Below, piece by piece: positions 9,088 through 23,518 of a stretch of DNA of 64,000 bases. The notes under the pieces are model-generated. The model searched no databases. It had not been told where the DNA came from and was given only the letters and a program-made list of their open reading frames with translations. Position 1 is the first letter of the stretch, and every line of letters starts with the position of its first letter. A program made the translations under genes and the position numbers. Where the stretch lies: positions 2,670,113-2,734,112 of the forward strand of contig NZ_QPHM01000001.1 of the NCBI RefSeq assembly GCF_003336245.1, in the 5' to 3' direction. The stretch is from Haloplanus salinus. GTDB taxonomy: Archaea; Halobacteriota; Halobacteria; Halobacteriales; Haloferacaceae.

Positions 9088-9612
9088 TCAGGCGTCGACG
9101 TCGACGGTCGTGCCGTCGGCTGCCGCGTCGATGTCCGCGTCCTCCCAGTCCCCGGTCCGCCGGAACTCGACACCCGCCTCCTCCAAGATGCCGGCCAGCG
9201 TCGCGTTCCCTCGCGGCACGTCGATGTAGTCACCGTCGACGTGGGCGTCGGGGTGTTCGGCGGGTTCGGGCTCGAAATGGGCCGCGAGTTCGAGGCCGTC
9301 CGGATGCGCATAGCCACGGATGTGGGTCTGCCACCAGTGCATCCCCGACGGGTGCTCCCGCACGTAGCGCACCCGCCGCAGGTTCACGATTTCGTTACGG
9401 TAGCTGTAGGACAGCTCCCACCCCGGTTCGAAGAAGCGCTCGCCCAGAAACGCCTCCGCCTCGGGGTCGTCCATCGCGACGACGACGGCCGGGTTCTCGG
9501 GTTTGGGCTTCGAGAAGAACGTCTTCCGAACCCACCAGAACGAACGTCGGAGCGTCTTGAGCGGCGTCTCGGGCAGGTGGCGTAGCCGCTCGGCGTCGAA
9601 TTCGAACGTCAT
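9088..9612 (-). CDS. conserved haloarchaeal protein, function unknown
   Basis: The 174-residue protein begins 'MTFEFDAERLRHLPETPLKT' and has a Trp/Arg-rich region 'LRRSFWWVRKTFFSKPKPEN' and a central 'GMHWWQTHIRGYAHPDG'. The C-terminal third is acidic. It has no clear signal peptide or membrane span. The aromatic and basic residues suggest a compact soluble domain, but no family is recognised. It lies directly downstream of top6A on the same strand (41 nt gap), so co-transcription with top6BA is possible. Confidence 0.65.
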   Translation of the reverse strand: MTFEFDAERLRHLPETPLKTLRRSFWWVRKTFFSKPKPENPAVVVAMDDPEAEAFLGERFFEPGWELSYSYRNEIVNLRRVRYVREHPSGMHWWQTHIRGYAHPDGLELAAHFEPEPAEHPDAHVDGDYIDVPRGNATLAGILEEAGVEFRRTGDWEDADIDAAADGTTVDVDA

Positions 9613-9652
9613 ACATCCTATACGTTCGCGGAGGATATAATCCCCGCCGTCG

Positions 9653-10741
9653 CTACAGGACCCCCATCTCGTGCAGCCGGGTCGGGAGGTACTCGTCGGT
9701 GACGAAATCCAGACCCCGGGAGGCGAGCGCCTGCTGTTCGGCTTTCTTGCCGATATCGAGCTGGAGTTCGATCTGTTCCGTCCAGTAGTCGGTCATGAAG
9801 CGCGGGTCCTCCAGTTCGGACTCCAGCGCGTTGACGTCCGAGTCGGCGAGCGGATCGGTCGGCAGGTCGTACTCCACGATATCCGCGGGCTGGATGCCGA
9901 CGAACTCGGCTTCGGGCGTCGCGAGATACTCCGAGAGGTGGGCGCTCTTGATCGACCCGTAGGCGACGGAGCCGTAGATGCGATACGACCACGGATCGCC
10001 GTCGGTGAACACGACGACGGGGAGGTCGAGTTCGTCGTGAAGCCGCTTGGTGATTCGCCGAGTCGCGCGCGCCGGCTGGCCCTTGAGGTGGACGATGAGG
10101 GCGTTGTAGTCGGTGTCGAAGCCGTTCTCGACCAGCCGATCACGCATTCCACCGGTCTCGACACAGAGGATGAAATCGACGTCGTGGTCGAGGAAGTCGA
10201 TGGTGTCGGGGTTGTTCGGAATCTGGTACCCCCCCTCGCCCACGTCCTCCTGACAGTGAATCTCGCGCTCGCCCCGGCGGGTCTGCTCGCGGAGTTCGAG
10301 CGGTCCCATCAGCGTCGCCCCCGATTCCTCCGGCCGCATGTGGAAGTCCTCGCGGGTCACCTCGGAGACGATTTCGAGGTCCTCGATCAGTTGGTTCGAC
10401 TCGTCCTGATCCGAGAAGGCCGCCTCCTCGGCGTCCCACGACTCCGAGAGGTAGTAGAGTTCACGGAGCGTCGAGGACCGGCCCTCCTCCAACTGCCGGG
10501 CGAGGAAGTCGATGGTGTAGGTCGCTTTGAGGAGCTTCCGGGCGCCGCGGACGGAGTTGGCCGACCGGGTGGAGGTGCGGTCGCCGTACACCCACACGCC
10601 GCTCTCCTCGTCGTACTCGATGTTGCTTTTCGTTCGCGTGGGGAGGGTCATCTCCGGCACCTCGCCGCCGGCGAACTGATCGTAGAACTCCGCCGCGAGG
10701 TCGATCAACTGCTGTCTGGCGCGTTCGTCCTGTGTACTCAT
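9653..10741 (-). CDS. top6A: DNA topoisomerase VI subunit A
   Basis: This 362-residue Spo11-like subunit makes the double-strand break in type IIB topoisomerase. The catalytic tyrosine lies in '[12 protein letters not shown]' (Tyr96/97) within the 5Y-CAP domain. The Toprim domain shows the Glu of '[13 protein letters not shown]' and the Asp pair of '[10 protein letters not shown]', followed by '[12 protein letters not shown]'. It is encoded immediately after top6B (no gap), so the two are co-translated. Top6A and Top6B form an A2B2 enzyme that relaxes and decatenates DNA with ATP. Confidence 0.96.
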   Translation of the reverse strand: MSTQDERARQQLIDLAAEFYDQFAGGEVPEMTLPTRTKSNIEYDEESGVWVYGDRTSTRSANSVRGARKLLKATYTIDFLARQLEEGRSSTLRELYYLSESWDAEEAAFSDQDESNQLIEDLEIVSEVTREDFHMRPEESGATLMGPLELREQTRRGEREIHCQEDVGEGGYQIPNNPDTIDFLDHDVDFILCVETGGMRDRLVENGFDTDYNALIVHLKGQPARATRRITKRLHDELDLPVVVFTDGDPWSYRIYGSVAYGSIKSAHLSEYLATPEAEFVGIQPADIVEYDLPTDPLADSDVNALESELEDPRFMTDYWTEQIELQLDIGKKAEQQALASRGLDFVTDEYLPTRLHEMGVL

Positions 10742-13700
10742 TTAAGCGTTCACCGTGAGTTTCTCGCTCTCGACGCCCTCTACGTCGACGTCGAAGGTCG
10801 CCGCCTCGCTCACCTCGTAGGTGAGCGTCGCCGTCTCGCCCGCCGACACCGACGGGGACCACTGCACGAACCACTCGTCGTCCAAGTCGACCACCGACGC
10901 ACCGTCGCCCACCGCCGTCGGTGCCGCGGTGACGATGTCGGTTACCTCCGGCGTCTCCGTTCGGTCCGAGTGGTTCCGCACCGCGAGCGTCACCGTTCCG
11001 TCTTCCACCGCTCGCTCGACGATCACGTTGTTCATGATGCGGCCGAGCGCGCCGTCGATGTTCGGGCGGTCACGGCCGGTCACTGCGGCGAGCTTATCGG
11101 CCATCTCCGGCAGGATGCGCCCGAGCACGTCCTGTTTTTTTCGCCGCTTCTCCAGCGACCGCCGACGGTTGAGGTAGGATTTCAGCTCCCGCGCGGCCTC
11201 GCGGATGGCGAGTTCGACCTCGTCCTCGATTTCGGGGACGTTCGCCACCGCGTCCTTCGACTCGCTGGTGAAGGGGACGTTCGTCGAGGCGACGTGGACC
11301 ATGATCACCGCGGGGCCGGACGGGAGGCCACTCCCGCCCGGTTGGTCGAGCCCGTAGTTGCGCCAGCCGATGCCTTTCACCACGTCGGTGATGGCACACG
11401 CCCCGCGCTGATAGACGAGGGGGACGCGGTTGGCGAAGCGCATCACGTCGACCGACCCCTCGCTCTCCAAGTCGTCGCCGTAGGCGATGCCCGCCTCGAC
11501 GATGAAGGGGTCACCGCCGTGGACCTCGGCGTCGCGGGTCGCGGCCGCGTAGAAGTCCGCATCGAACTCCTTGCGGAGGCCGGCCTCGACCAGGTCGGCG
11601 GTGATGGGGGAAAGGCAGTCCGTCGGCGGCGCGAGGATGTCCGTCCCGCGCATCGCCTCCAGTAACTCGGAGGCGGTGTCGCGGTCGTCGGCGATCGTCC
11701 GCACCCGTGGAAGGTCGTCGGGCACCGTCCGCATGTGGGTCCAGAGTGCCTCGACGACGTTCCCGCGGGCCGTCTCGCCGAACGTCGCGTCCGCGGCTTC
11801 CTCGACCCGATCCGCGGAGCGGTCGACGTACGCCACGAGTTCGTCCCGGGCTGCCCGGTGGCGCGAGTCGTCGGCCGCCGCGAACTTGTCCGTGAGGCGT
11901 TCGGCCAGCCCCCGCACCGCCGCGTCGGCCTTCCGAGTACTGGTCGCGTCGTCGATCCGCTCGTACAGCGACGCGGTCAGCAGTTCGGGGCGCGTGAGTT
12001 CGCCCCACGCCGCCGCAACGGCGTTTTCCCGGACCGTGGTGCCGAACGTCTCGTCGAACTCCTCCTCGGTCGCGTCCGCGAGGGTGCTGACGACGCCGCC
12101 GAGTTCGTGGTGGGCGAGGCGCTCCCGGTCGCCGACCGTCTCCGCCACCCGCCCGGCGAACCACGCCGTCGCCTCGGCGCTCTTGTTGGCGACGGCGTCG
12201 AGAACGGCGTCTTCGACGTCCGCCTCGTCGTGTGGGCTCGGCGTCGTCCACGCCATCTCCCGCCCGAAGTGTTCGTCGCGGAAGCGGTCACACACCTTCG
12301 TGGCCGTCTTCCCGCCGACGCGCGTGAACTCGCCTTGGAGGAAGCCCGAGACCGAGTACGACTCCGTCGCCTCCAGCATCTTCAGGAGCGTCCCGAGCTC
12401 GACGCCGTGTGGGTGTGGGCGGATCTCCTCCGTTTCGTCGGGCAACTGGTCGGTCCCGCGCTCGAACTTCAACGGCTCGTCCAGCCCCGGTTCCCGGAGT
12501 TCGACGCGGGCGTGCGGGTTGACGACCGCGGTGTGTTTGATGTAGTCGTGGAGCTGGTTGCGCGCCCGCATGTTCGCCTCCATCTCCAACTCGATCCGGG
12601 TGCCGTGAGGACGGTCCCACGAGGTCGTTCTCTCCTCCCTGATCTCCGGTTCGTTGTCGTCGGTGTCGACGATCAGTTCGAAGTACTCGGCGTCGGCGCT
12701 CCCCTGGGTGCGGCTGGTGATCTTGGCGGGTTTGCCGGACGTTAGCTGGGAGTAGAGGACGGCGGCGGAGATTCCGATCCCCTGCTGACCGCGGCTGTTC
12801 TTCACGCTCAGTGCGCCTTCGTTGGCGACGACGAAGTTCTCGTCGTGCCCGGTCGCACCGGGCACCGAGATGTCGTAAACGTACTCCGGCGGCTCGGTTT
12901 CTTCGACGGAGGTCACCGGGAGGAGGCACATGTCGGAGTCGGTGAGCCCGTGGAGATTCATCACGGTTTCCCAGAGTTCTTCTAGGTGCTCTGTCGGCTG
13001 GTGATCGCCGTCGAGCAGCCCCGCTTCCACGAGGTTGTTGACGTAGCGCGGCTTCTCGACGCGTTCGCCGTCAAGGGCGCGTTCGATGAGCGACCGATAC
13101 ACTTCGGCGTGTTCGATCTTCGAGCCAACGCCGGCACCCATCAACAGCCCCGGTATCGTGTCGGGAACCGTCTCGTGGCGCGCGTCCGCAACGCGAACGT
13201 CGTCGAGAAGCGAGGTGGGGATTCGCTTGTACCCCTGTTCGCCGGCATCGGTCGCCGTCTCGAACACGTCTCCTATCGCCGCGTCCTCGCCGTACACTTT
13301 GGTCCGGTAGGTCGTCGACGGATCGTCGGCGTAGCCGCTCGTATCCTCGTGTACTTCCGTACTCGCCAGCACCCCTTGCACGTTCCAGAGGGCTGAGAGC
13401 TGTCGAGCGAGCGTTTCACTCGTCGTCGTATGTGAGAGTTCGTTGCTTGGGTGGGAGTCGGAGCCGTCGCCCTCGTAGAGTGCGGCGATGAACCGCCGCT
13501 GATATTCGCTCGCCATTTCGAAGACGAATCCTGGGATTCGTTTGTTCGTCGCTTTATCGCCACAGACGGAGTCGAGGAACCTCGCGAGCGGTGAGCCGAA
13601 GGCCTTCACGCGCGTCGAGTTTCGTTCGCGCTCGACGGTCGTCGTCGAGCCGGTGATTCCCGCCACGGCCCGTTCGGTCGATTCGATTAAGTCCGCCTCG

Positions 13701-14851
13701 TGGCTACCGAAGGTGAACCCCACCTGTCGGTCTCCCGTGTGTCCCTCGGAGATGTAGTACGCGAGTAGTTCGACGAGCGCGTCGTCGACCGGGAGCGTAA
13801 CCGGTACCGTCGTCTCGTCGCCACCGACCCGGTAGGCCTTGAACTCGCAGTCGGCGGCTTTCTCCTCCCAACCGAGTTCGAGCACCGTCTCCGCCGGCAG
13901 GTAGCCCTTCTCGACGTAGTTGCTCTCCAGGCTGTCCCGAAGGATGTCGACGCCGTCGTACCGATAGTAGTAGCGTTCGCGGGCACTGTCCGGATTCGGT
14001 TTCTTCCGTACCGTCTCGCCGGTCCGAAGCTCGGCCAGCGTCTCCTCGTCGAAGCCGTAGACGTAGACGCGACGGCCGTCCAGCTGCTCGGGCGTGATAT
14101 GTTCGAGGAGGTTCACCGACTCGACCGTCTCGTCGGGTGATGGGAGCCGACGCGGCGTCAGAATCGTGTCACCGGAATCGAGGTCGGACGCGCGAACCTC
14201 CTTCGTCTCCCCATCTTGCGTGACACTGAAGACGCTGTGATTGCCGGTCACTTCGACCGTCCGGCCTTTCTCCGTGGTGATCTCGTACGTTCGCTCCTCG
14301 GTCTCGTGTCGGATCGCGTGTGTCACCGGCTCCCACGTCATCTCGTGGGTGTCGCGGTCGAACGCGGGCGCTTCGATGTCGTCGGGAATCGGGGCGGTGC
14401 CCTCCCCATCGACGGGGAGATAGGCATCACAGAGGATCCCGATGGGTACGAATTCGATGTCGCCATCGCGACGAACCAACACCCGCTGGTCCGGCGTCAA
14501 CGACTGCTCACGGGCGTGAAATCGGGACCCGTACAGTAGTTTCCCGAACACACGTGGGATCTGTTCTTTCGTGATTCCCGGGCCGTTGTCCTCGACGATC
14601 AGTTTGTAGTAGTCGCCCGCCTCGGCGATTTCGACGTAGATGTCGGGGGCGATGCCGGCTTCCTCCGTGGCGTCGAGGGCGTTGTCCACCGCCTCCTTGA
14701 CGGCGGTCACCAGCCCTCTGGCCCCGGAGTCGAAGCCGAGCATGTGTTTGTTCTTCTCGAAGAACTCGGCGATGGAGATGGCCCGCTGGTTCTCGGCCAG
14801 CTCCTCGGCGATCCCCCCTTCGTCGCCGAGCGTCGACTGGAACGATGTCAT
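10742..14851 (-). CDS. top6B: DNA topoisomerase VI subunit B, intein-containing precursor
   Basis: The 1369-residue precursor is the GHKL ATPase subunit of topoisomerase VI. N-extein residues 1-116 hold the N box '[16 protein letters not shown]' and '[15 protein letters not shown]'. An intein occupies residues 117-685. The C-extein resumes at '[16 protein letters not shown]', the ATP-lid/G-box. The transducer domain follows, then '[20 protein letters not shown]' and a C-terminal beta-rich tail. Removing 569 residues leaves 800, as expected for haloarchaeal Top6B. The ATG at 14851 lies 26 nt from a TATA-like 'ttttaaac'. Confidence 0.96.
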   Translation of the reverse strand: MTSFQSTLGDEGGIAEELAENQRAISIAEFFEKNKHMLGFDSGARGLVTAVKEAVDNALDATEEAGIAPDIYVEIAEAGDYYKLIVEDNGPGITKEQIPRVFGKLLYGSRFHAREQSLTPDQRVLVRRDGDIEFVPIGILCDAYLPVDGEGTAPIPDDIEAPAFDRDTHEMTWEPVTHAIRHETEERTYEITTEKGRTVEVTGNHSVFSVTQDGETKEVRASDLDSGDTILTPRRLPSPDETVESVNLLEHITPEQLDGRRVYVYGFDEETLAELRTGETVRKKPNPDSARERYYYRYDGVDILRDSLESNYVEKGYLPAETVLELGWEEKAADCEFKAYRVGGDETTVPVTLPVDDALVELLAYYISEGHTGDRQVGFTFGSHEADLIESTERAVAGITGSTTTVERERNSTRVKAFGSPLARFLDSVCGDKATNKRIPGFVFEMASEYQRRFIAALYEGDGSDSHPSNELSHTTTSETLARQLSALWNVQGVLASTEVHEDTSGYADDPSTTYRTKVYGEDAAIGDVFETATDAGEQGYKRIPTSLLDDVRVADARHETVPDTIPGLLMGAGVGSKIEHAEVYRSLIERALDGERVEKPRYVNNLVEAGLLDGDHQPTEHLEELWETVMNLHGLTDSDMCLLPVTSVEETEPPEYVYDISVPGATGHDENFVVANEGALSVKNSRGQQGIGISAAVLYSQLTSGKPAKITSRTQGSADAEYFELIVDTDDNEPEIREERTTSWDRPHGTRIELEMEANMRARNQLHDYIKHTAVVNPHARVELREPGLDEPLKFERGTDQLPDETEEIRPHPHGVELGTLLKMLEATESYSVSGFLQGEFTRVGGKTATKVCDRFRDEHFGREMAWTTPSPHDEADVEDAVLDAVANKSAEATAWFAGRVAETVGDRERLAHHELGGVVSTLADATEEEFDETFGTTVRENAVAAAWGELTRPELLTASLYERIDDATSTRKADAAVRGLAERLTDKFAAADDSRHRAARDELVAYVDRSADRVEEAADATFGETARGNVVEALWTHMRTVPDDLPRVRTIADDRDTASELLEAMRGTDILAPPTDCLSPITADLVEAGLRKEFDADFYAAATRDAEVHGGDPFIVEAGIAYGDDLESEGSVDVMRFANRVPLVYQRGACAITDVVKGIGWRNYGLDQPGGSGLPSGPAVIMVHVASTNVPFTSESKDAVANVPEIEDEVELAIREAARELKSYLNRRRSLEKRRKKQDVLGRILPEMADKLAAVTGRDRPNIDGALGRIMNNVIVERAVEDGTVTLAVRNHSDRTETPEVTDIVTAAPTAVGDGASVVDLDDEWFVQWSPSVSAGETATLTYEVSEAATFDVDVEGVESEKLTVNA
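12797..14503 (-). other. Top6B intein with LAGLIDADG homing endonuclease
   Basis: The intein is 569 residues long, from Ser117 ('[10 protein letters not shown]', block A) to Asn685 ('EGALSVKN', block G), and is followed by the +1 nucleophile Ser686. Block B is '[12 protein letters not shown]'. Two dodecapeptide endonuclease motifs are visible, '[12 protein letters not shown]' and '[12 protein letters not shown]', so it is a full-size rather than a mini intein. Block F is '[20 protein letters not shown]'. Splicing should join Gln116 to Ser686 in the ATPase core. Ends were placed by family motifs and by the continuity of the extein. Confidence 0.93.
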
Positions 14852-19514
<4,663 letters not shown>

Positions 19515-19555
19515 GCCGTCCGCCTCGAACCCGTCGGGCCTCGCGCTCGCACCCC

Positions 19556-20476
19556 TCACTCGGACTCCAGATACGGCTCGCACACCCGCGCGACGCCCTC
19601 CTCGAACCCCACCTCCGGCTCCCACCCCGTCGCCTCGCGCAGTTTCGTCGCGTCGGCCATCGTGTCGTGAACGTACACGTCGAGGGGGTTCTCGATGTAC
19701 TCGGGGTCGATGTCGGTGCCGAGTTCGTCGTTGATCATCTCGACCATCGTGTTGAAGTCGTAGCTCTCCCCCGTCCCGACGTTGTAGATGCCCTCCAGTT
19801 CGTGATCGGCCGCGAGTTCGATGGCCCGGACGACGTCGTCGACGTGGGTGAAATCCCGCGTTTGGGTACCGTCACCGAACAGGACCGGCGCCTCGCCGCT
19901 CGCGATGTCGTCGGCGAACTGCGCGACGGTGTTGGCGTACTCCCCTTTGTGCTCCTCGGCGCCCCCGTAGCCCTGATAGACGGAGAAGAATCGGAGGCCG
20001 GCCAGGGTCGTGTCGTAGTGGTGGCCGAAGTATTCGGCGTAGCGCTCGCGGGCGAGTTTCGACGCCTCGTAGCAGGTGCGCGCCTCGACGGGCATGTCCT
20101 CGGGCGAGGGCTCGGTTCGGGAGCCGTAGATCGAGGAGGTGGAGGCGTAAACCACGGTGTCACAGCCGTCTTCGCGGGCCTGTTCGACCGCGTTGACGAA
20201 CCCCTCGACGTTGACCCGGGTTGCCTCCCGCTTGTGTTCCTCGACCATCGTGTACGAGGAGTACGCCGCGAGGTGAAAGAGGACGTCGACGTCGGTCGGG
20301 AGGTCGTCGTCGAGGACGCTCCTGTCGACGAACCGCACGTCGTCGTCGACGTTCTCCGGCGTCCCGAGGTGGCAGTCGTCGAGGGCGATGACCTCGTTGT
20401 CGACCGCTAGACGGTTCGCCAGGTTCGACCCGATGAAGCCTGCACCGCCCGTAACGAGAACGCGGTTCCCTTCCAT
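19556..20476 (-). CDS. NAD-dependent epimerase/dehydratase (GalE/RfbB-type SDR)
   Basis: The 306-residue extended SDR has the Rossmann motif 'VLVTGGAGFIGSNLANRL', the Ser of 'VVYASTSSIYG' and the catalytic 'CYEASK' (YxxxK). 'GLRFFSVYQGYGG' and 'NVGTGESYDFNTMVEMI' are typical of UDP-sugar 4-epimerases and dTDP-glucose dehydratases. It probably makes an activated sugar for glycans or glycoproteins. No glycosyltransferase genes are adjacent, so the substrate is undetermined. The ATG in 'MEGNRVLVTG' was chosen because the Rossmann strand begins there. Confidence 0.85.
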   Translation of the reverse strand: MEGNRVLVTGGAGFIGSNLANRLAVDNEVIALDDCHLGTPENVDDDVRFVDRSVLDDDLPTDVDVLFHLAAYSSYTMVEEHKREATRVNVEGFVNAVEQAREDGCDTVVYASTSSIYGSRTEPSPEDMPVEARTCYEASKLARERYAEYFGHHYDTTLAGLRFFSVYQGYGGAEEHKGEYANTVAQFADDIASGEAPVLFGDGTQTRDFTHVDDVVRAIELAADHELEGIYNVGTGESYDFNTMVEMINDELGTDIDPEYIENPLDVYVHDTMADATKLREATGWEPEVGFEEGVARVCEPYLESE

Positions 20477-20566
20477 GACTGGGGTCACGTCAGACGAATG
20501 GAAAGCCGTATCGCTTTCGTATCGACGGTCGGCCCGAAATTCGAAACCGATCACAACATCCATCGA

Positions 20567-20574
20567 ATTTAATA
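20567..20574 (+). promoter_or_regulatory. TATA element of the HTH gene
   Basis: The motif 'tttaataa' is centred about 27 nt before the ATG at 20598, in an AT-rich part of the 121-nt gap to the epimerase gene. Confidence 0.45.
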
Positions 20575-20597
20575 ACGCGAGCGACCAACCGTAAGCT

Positions 20598-21131
20598 ATG
20601 TCATCAATCGAACTAACGTCGAGCCAGAAGACGATTCTCACGGCCCTCATCAACCTCCACCGCGAGACTGAGGACGCGGTGAAAGGGGAGGACATCGCGG
20701 CGGAAGTCGACCGGAATCCGGGCACGATCCGTAACCAGATGCAGAGTCTGAAGGCCCTCCAACTCGTCGAGGGCGTACCGGGGCCGAAAGGCGGCTACAA
20801 GCCGACGGCGAACGCCTACGAGGCTCTCGACGTGGACCAGATGGACGAACCCGCGGCCGTTCCCCTCCTCCACAACGGCGAACCCGTCGACACGGCGAAC
20901 GTCGGCGAGATCGATCTCTCCTCGGTTCACCACCCCGACCTGTGCCGGGCGGAAATTCACGTCCAGGGGTCGGTTCGGGCGTTCCACGAGGGCGACGAGG
21001 TCCGCGTCGGCCCGACGCCGCTGTCGAAACTGGTCATCGACGGTACGGTCGACGGGAAAGACGACACCGACAACATTCTCATCCTCCGGATCGACGACAT
21101 GCGGGCGCCGGCGGAGACGCCGGAACACTGA
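20598..21131 (+). CDS. winged-helix regulator (Rrf2-like N-terminus)
   Basis: The 177-residue protein opens with a winged-helix domain (about residues 1-70): 'SSQKTILTALINLH', 'KGEDIAAEVDRNPGTIRNQM' and the wing 'EGVPGPKGGYKPTANA', as in Rrf2/MarR-type regulators. Residues 100-170 form a beta-rich domain with 'HVQGSVRAFHEGDEVRVGPT' that could sense a ligand or form a dimer. No Fe-S cysteine cluster is seen. The target genes are unknown. It is conserved as a single-copy gene in haloarchaea by recollection. Confidence 0.75.
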   Translation: MSSIELTSSQKTILTALINLHRETEDAVKGEDIAAEVDRNPGTIRNQMQSLKALQLVEGVPGPKGGYKPTANAYEALDVDQMDEPAAVPLLHNGEPVDTANVGEIDLSSVHHPDLCRAEIHVQGSVRAFHEGDEVRVGPTPLSKLVIDGTVDGKDDTDNILILRIDDMRAPAETPEH

Positions 21132-21144
21132 CGCGCCGGTCGCG

Positions 21145-22323
21145 TCACATATCGGACCAGGCGTCGACCGCCCGGCCGATGGAGGATACGTCGGCGATCC
21201 ACCGCGCGGCGACGAACTTCTTGAGCGTCTCGGCGCCGAAGCCGCCGAAGGTGTCGACGGGGAGTACGTCGACGCCGTGGGCGACCGCTTCGTCGCCGAC
21301 CGAGATGAGCGTCCCCTTGTCGTCGTGGGTCCACGTCCGAAGCGACTGCCCGTTGGCGGCTCGGAAGAGGTTCTCGCCCGCAACCTCGGCGGCCTGCCAC
21401 GCGGCCTGTGCCGTGGGCGGCGCGAACTCTTCGGGACCCTGTTCGATCAGCGCGGTGTCGCCGATGGCGAACACGCGGTCGTCGCTCGTCCGGAAATCGC
21501 GGTCAGCGTACACCCGGTTGCTCCGGTCGTCCTTGTCGACCGCGGCGCCTTCGAGTTCACCCTGTCCCGTGATGCCGCCGGTCCAGAGGAACACGTCGTA
21601 GTCGAGTTCGGCCGGGTCCTCGTCCTCGCCGCCGCCGACGTAGATGGTGTCCGCGTCGACCTTCGAGACGAACTCGCCACACATGATGTCGACGCCGGCT
21701 TCTTCCAGACGCCTGCGGAGCGCGCCCTGCAGTTCGGGATCGTTGCCGGGCAGCACCTCGTCCAGTCCCTCGACGAGCGTCACGTCGATCGGGGCGCGGT
21801 GTTCGTCGCGGTAGGCGGCGACTTCGCCGGCGGACTGGATACCGGAGAGACCGGCACCCCCGATGACGACCTGTGCCGGGTCGGATCGGGTGGCGTCGGC
21901 CGCTGCCGCGGCCACGTCCTCGTGCATCTCGCGGGCGTCGTCCAGCCCTTTGAGCGTGTGCGCGTGTTCTTCCAGCCCCTCGATCCCGTAGAAGGCGGTC
22001 GCACTTCCGAGCGCGACGAGGAGGTAGTCGTAGTCGACCGCGTCGCCGGAGTCGAGTTCGACGCTCCGGTCCTCGACGTCGATGCCCGTGACGCGCCCCT
22101 GTCGAAACGTCGTCGCGGGGGATTTGATCTCGTCGACCGGAATCGTGATTTTCGGCGCGACGCTCGTGTCACGGATGACGCGGTGAGACTCGTGGAGGAC
22201 GAGATGATAGTCGTGCTCGGAGATCCAGGTCAGTTCGGCGGTGCCGTCGCTTACCTCTTCGAACCGTTTGACGGCGCCCGCGCCCGCGTACCCGGAGCCG
22301 AGAACGACGACCTGAGCAGTCAT
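21145..22323 (-). CDS. FAD-dependent NADH dehydrogenase-type oxidoreductase
   Basis: The 392-residue protein is a pyridine nucleotide-disulfide oxidoreductase of the type II NADH dehydrogenase group. It has the FAD motif 'VVVLGSGYAGAGAVKRFEEV', an NAD motif 'VVIGGAGLSGIQSAGEVAAY', the strand 'DYDYLLVALGSAT' and the FAD motif 'DDRVFAIGDTALIEQGPEE'. Such enzymes pass electrons from NADH to quinone at the membrane without pumping. No transmembrane span is visible, so attachment would be peripheral. Sulfide:quinone reductase is an alternative, but its catalytic Cys pattern is not evident. Confidence 0.85.
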   Translation of the reverse strand: MTAQVVVLGSGYAGAGAVKRFEEVSDGTAELTWISEHDYHLVLHESHRVIRDTSVAPKITIPVDEIKSPATTFRQGRVTGIDVEDRSVELDSGDAVDYDYLLVALGSATAFYGIEGLEEHAHTLKGLDDAREMHEDVAAAAADATRSDPAQVVIGGAGLSGIQSAGEVAAYRDEHRAPIDVTLVEGLDEVLPGNDPELQGALRRRLEEAGVDIMCGEFVSKVDADTIYVGGGEDEDPAELDYDVFLWTGGITGQGELEGAAVDKDDRSNRVYADRDFRTSDDRVFAIGDTALIEQGPEEFAPPTAQAAWQAAEVAGENLFRAANGQSLRTWTHDDKGTLISVGDEAVAHGVDVLPVDTFGGFGAETLKKFVAARWIADVSSIGRAVDAWSDM

Positions 22324-22423
22324 ACGCGCAAGTCGGCAGTCGTCCGTTATAGGGGTGTTGAAACGCCCGCGAGACGGCCTGAATCGGCTGTCTGTCGAAC
22401 TTGTTGTCGACGACCGTCGATGT

Positions 22424-23230
22424 CTACAGCGAGATGTCGGCGTGCCACGCGTCGGCGCCCGCCTCCCCCCGGCGCTCGTCCATCTCGTGGAGGAGCGCCG
22501 CGGCGAGGCTCCCGACTTCGGCGGCCCGGCCTTCGCCTTCGGTGCGGAACTCGCCCGTCGTCCGGTTGGCGAAGACGGTACACACCGCGCCGGCTCGCAG
22601 CCCGTACAGGTTCGCGAGCGTGAGGATCGCACTCGCTTCCATCTCGACGTTCTTGACGTTCGCCGCCCGAAGGTCGTCGAGCAGCGTGTCGCTGCCGGCG
22701 GCCTCGAATCCGTCGAACCCCTCGCGGGCTTGGCCGGCGTAGAAGCTATCGGTGCTCATCGTCACGCCGCAGTGGTAGTCGTAACCGAGGCGCTCGGCGG
22801 CGGCGACGAGCGCCGAGACGACGGCGTGGTCGGCGGCAGCGGGGTAGTCCCCGCGGACGTACTCCTCGCTCGTTCCCTCCCCTCTCACTGCCCCGGTGGT
22901 GATGACGAGGTCACCCACGTCCATCTCGGGCTGGAGCGCGCCACAGGAGCCGACACGGAGAAACGTCTCCGCGCCGACGCGGGCGAGTTCCTCGACGGCG
23001 ATGGCCGCCGACGGACTGCCGATGCCCGTGGAGGTGACCGACAGCGGCGCGCCCTCGTAGGTACCCGTCGCCGTCCGATACTCCCGGTGTTCGGCCACCG
23101 TCTCGGCGTCGTCCCAGCGCTCCGTGATCAGGGAGACGCGCTCCGGGTCGCCGGGCAGGAGGACGGTGTCGGCGACGTCGCCGGGGGCGACGTCGAGGTG
23201 GTACTGTCGGTCGGTCGCGTCGCTAGCCAT
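22424..23230 (-). CDS. udp: uridine phosphorylase / nucleoside phosphorylase
   Basis: The 268-residue protein is of the PNP/UDP phosphorylase family. The phosphate site appears in 'VLLPGDPERVSLITERW' and 'FLRVGSCGALQPEMDVGDLV'; the nucleoside region is 'MSTDSFYAGQ' and 'NVEMEASAILTLANLYGLRA' with the conserved EMExS-like motif. It cleaves a nucleoside with phosphate in pyrimidine or purine salvage. A cytidine deaminase gene follows upstream on the same strand, which favours uridine as substrate. Confidence 0.85.
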   Translation of the reverse strand: MASDATDRQYHLDVAPGDVADTVLLPGDPERVSLITERWDDAETVAEHREYRTATGTYEGAPLSVTSTGIGSPSAAIAVEELARVGAETFLRVGSCGALQPEMDVGDLVITTGAVRGEGTSEEYVRGDYPAAADHAVVSALVAAAERLGYDYHCGVTMSTDSFYAGQAREGFDGFEAAGSDTLLDDLRAANVKNVEMEASAILTLANLYGLRAGAVCTVFANRTTGEFRTEGEGRAAEVGSLAAALLHEMDERRGEAGADAWHADISL

Positions 23231-23267
23231 GCACGACCTACGGCGAGGAGCGTAAAGTATCGTCGCG

Positions 23268-23390
23268 TTACCGGTACTCGGGAGCGACCCAGCTACAGGT
23301 AGAGCAGGTATGGATGCCGTGAACGTTGGTCACGTCGCTCTCGCAGGACGGACAGGTCGAGAGCTCCGTCGGGTCGGTGGTCGGGGTCAT
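23268..23390 (-). CDS. small CPxCG-type zinc-finger protein (40 aa)
   Basis: This 40-residue protein begins 'MTPTTDPTELSTCPSCESDV' and contains two Cys pairs, 'CPSC' and 'CSTC', about 17 residues apart, so it probably binds one zinc ion. Such micro-proteins are abundant in haloarchaea and several are regulatory. It sits between udp and the AT-rich gap before cdd. Codon use is GC3-rich like neighbouring genes, which supports real coding. Function unknown. Confidence 0.75.
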   Translation of the reverse strand: MTPTTDPTELSTCPSCESDVTNVHGIHTCSTCSWVAPEYR

Positions 23391-23518
23391 GAGTTCTACC
23401 ATCTCGTTACTACGATGACACCCCACTTATAAAAATCTTTTCCAAATTCTTCACGCTATATGGCAGTATTGTGCATGATACTTCACCGTATATCGAGCTA
23501 ATTGTAAGAACGTTGTTT
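23391..23518. other. AT-rich intergenic segment
   Basis: This 128-nt gap is much richer in A and T than its surroundings, with 'cccacttataaaaatctttt' and 'tcaccgtatatcgagctaat'. The first TATA-like stretch on the minus-strand side could drive the zinc-finger gene, and the T-rich runs could end cdd transcription. No ORF or RNA gene was recognised. Confidence 0.4.

Noticed and set aside
9671-11665. Long open frame (664 codons) antisense to top6A and top6B
   Set aside because: The opposite strand encodes topoisomerase VI with all catalytic motifs. The antisense product is Val/Arg-rich without family features; such frames are common in GC-rich DNA.
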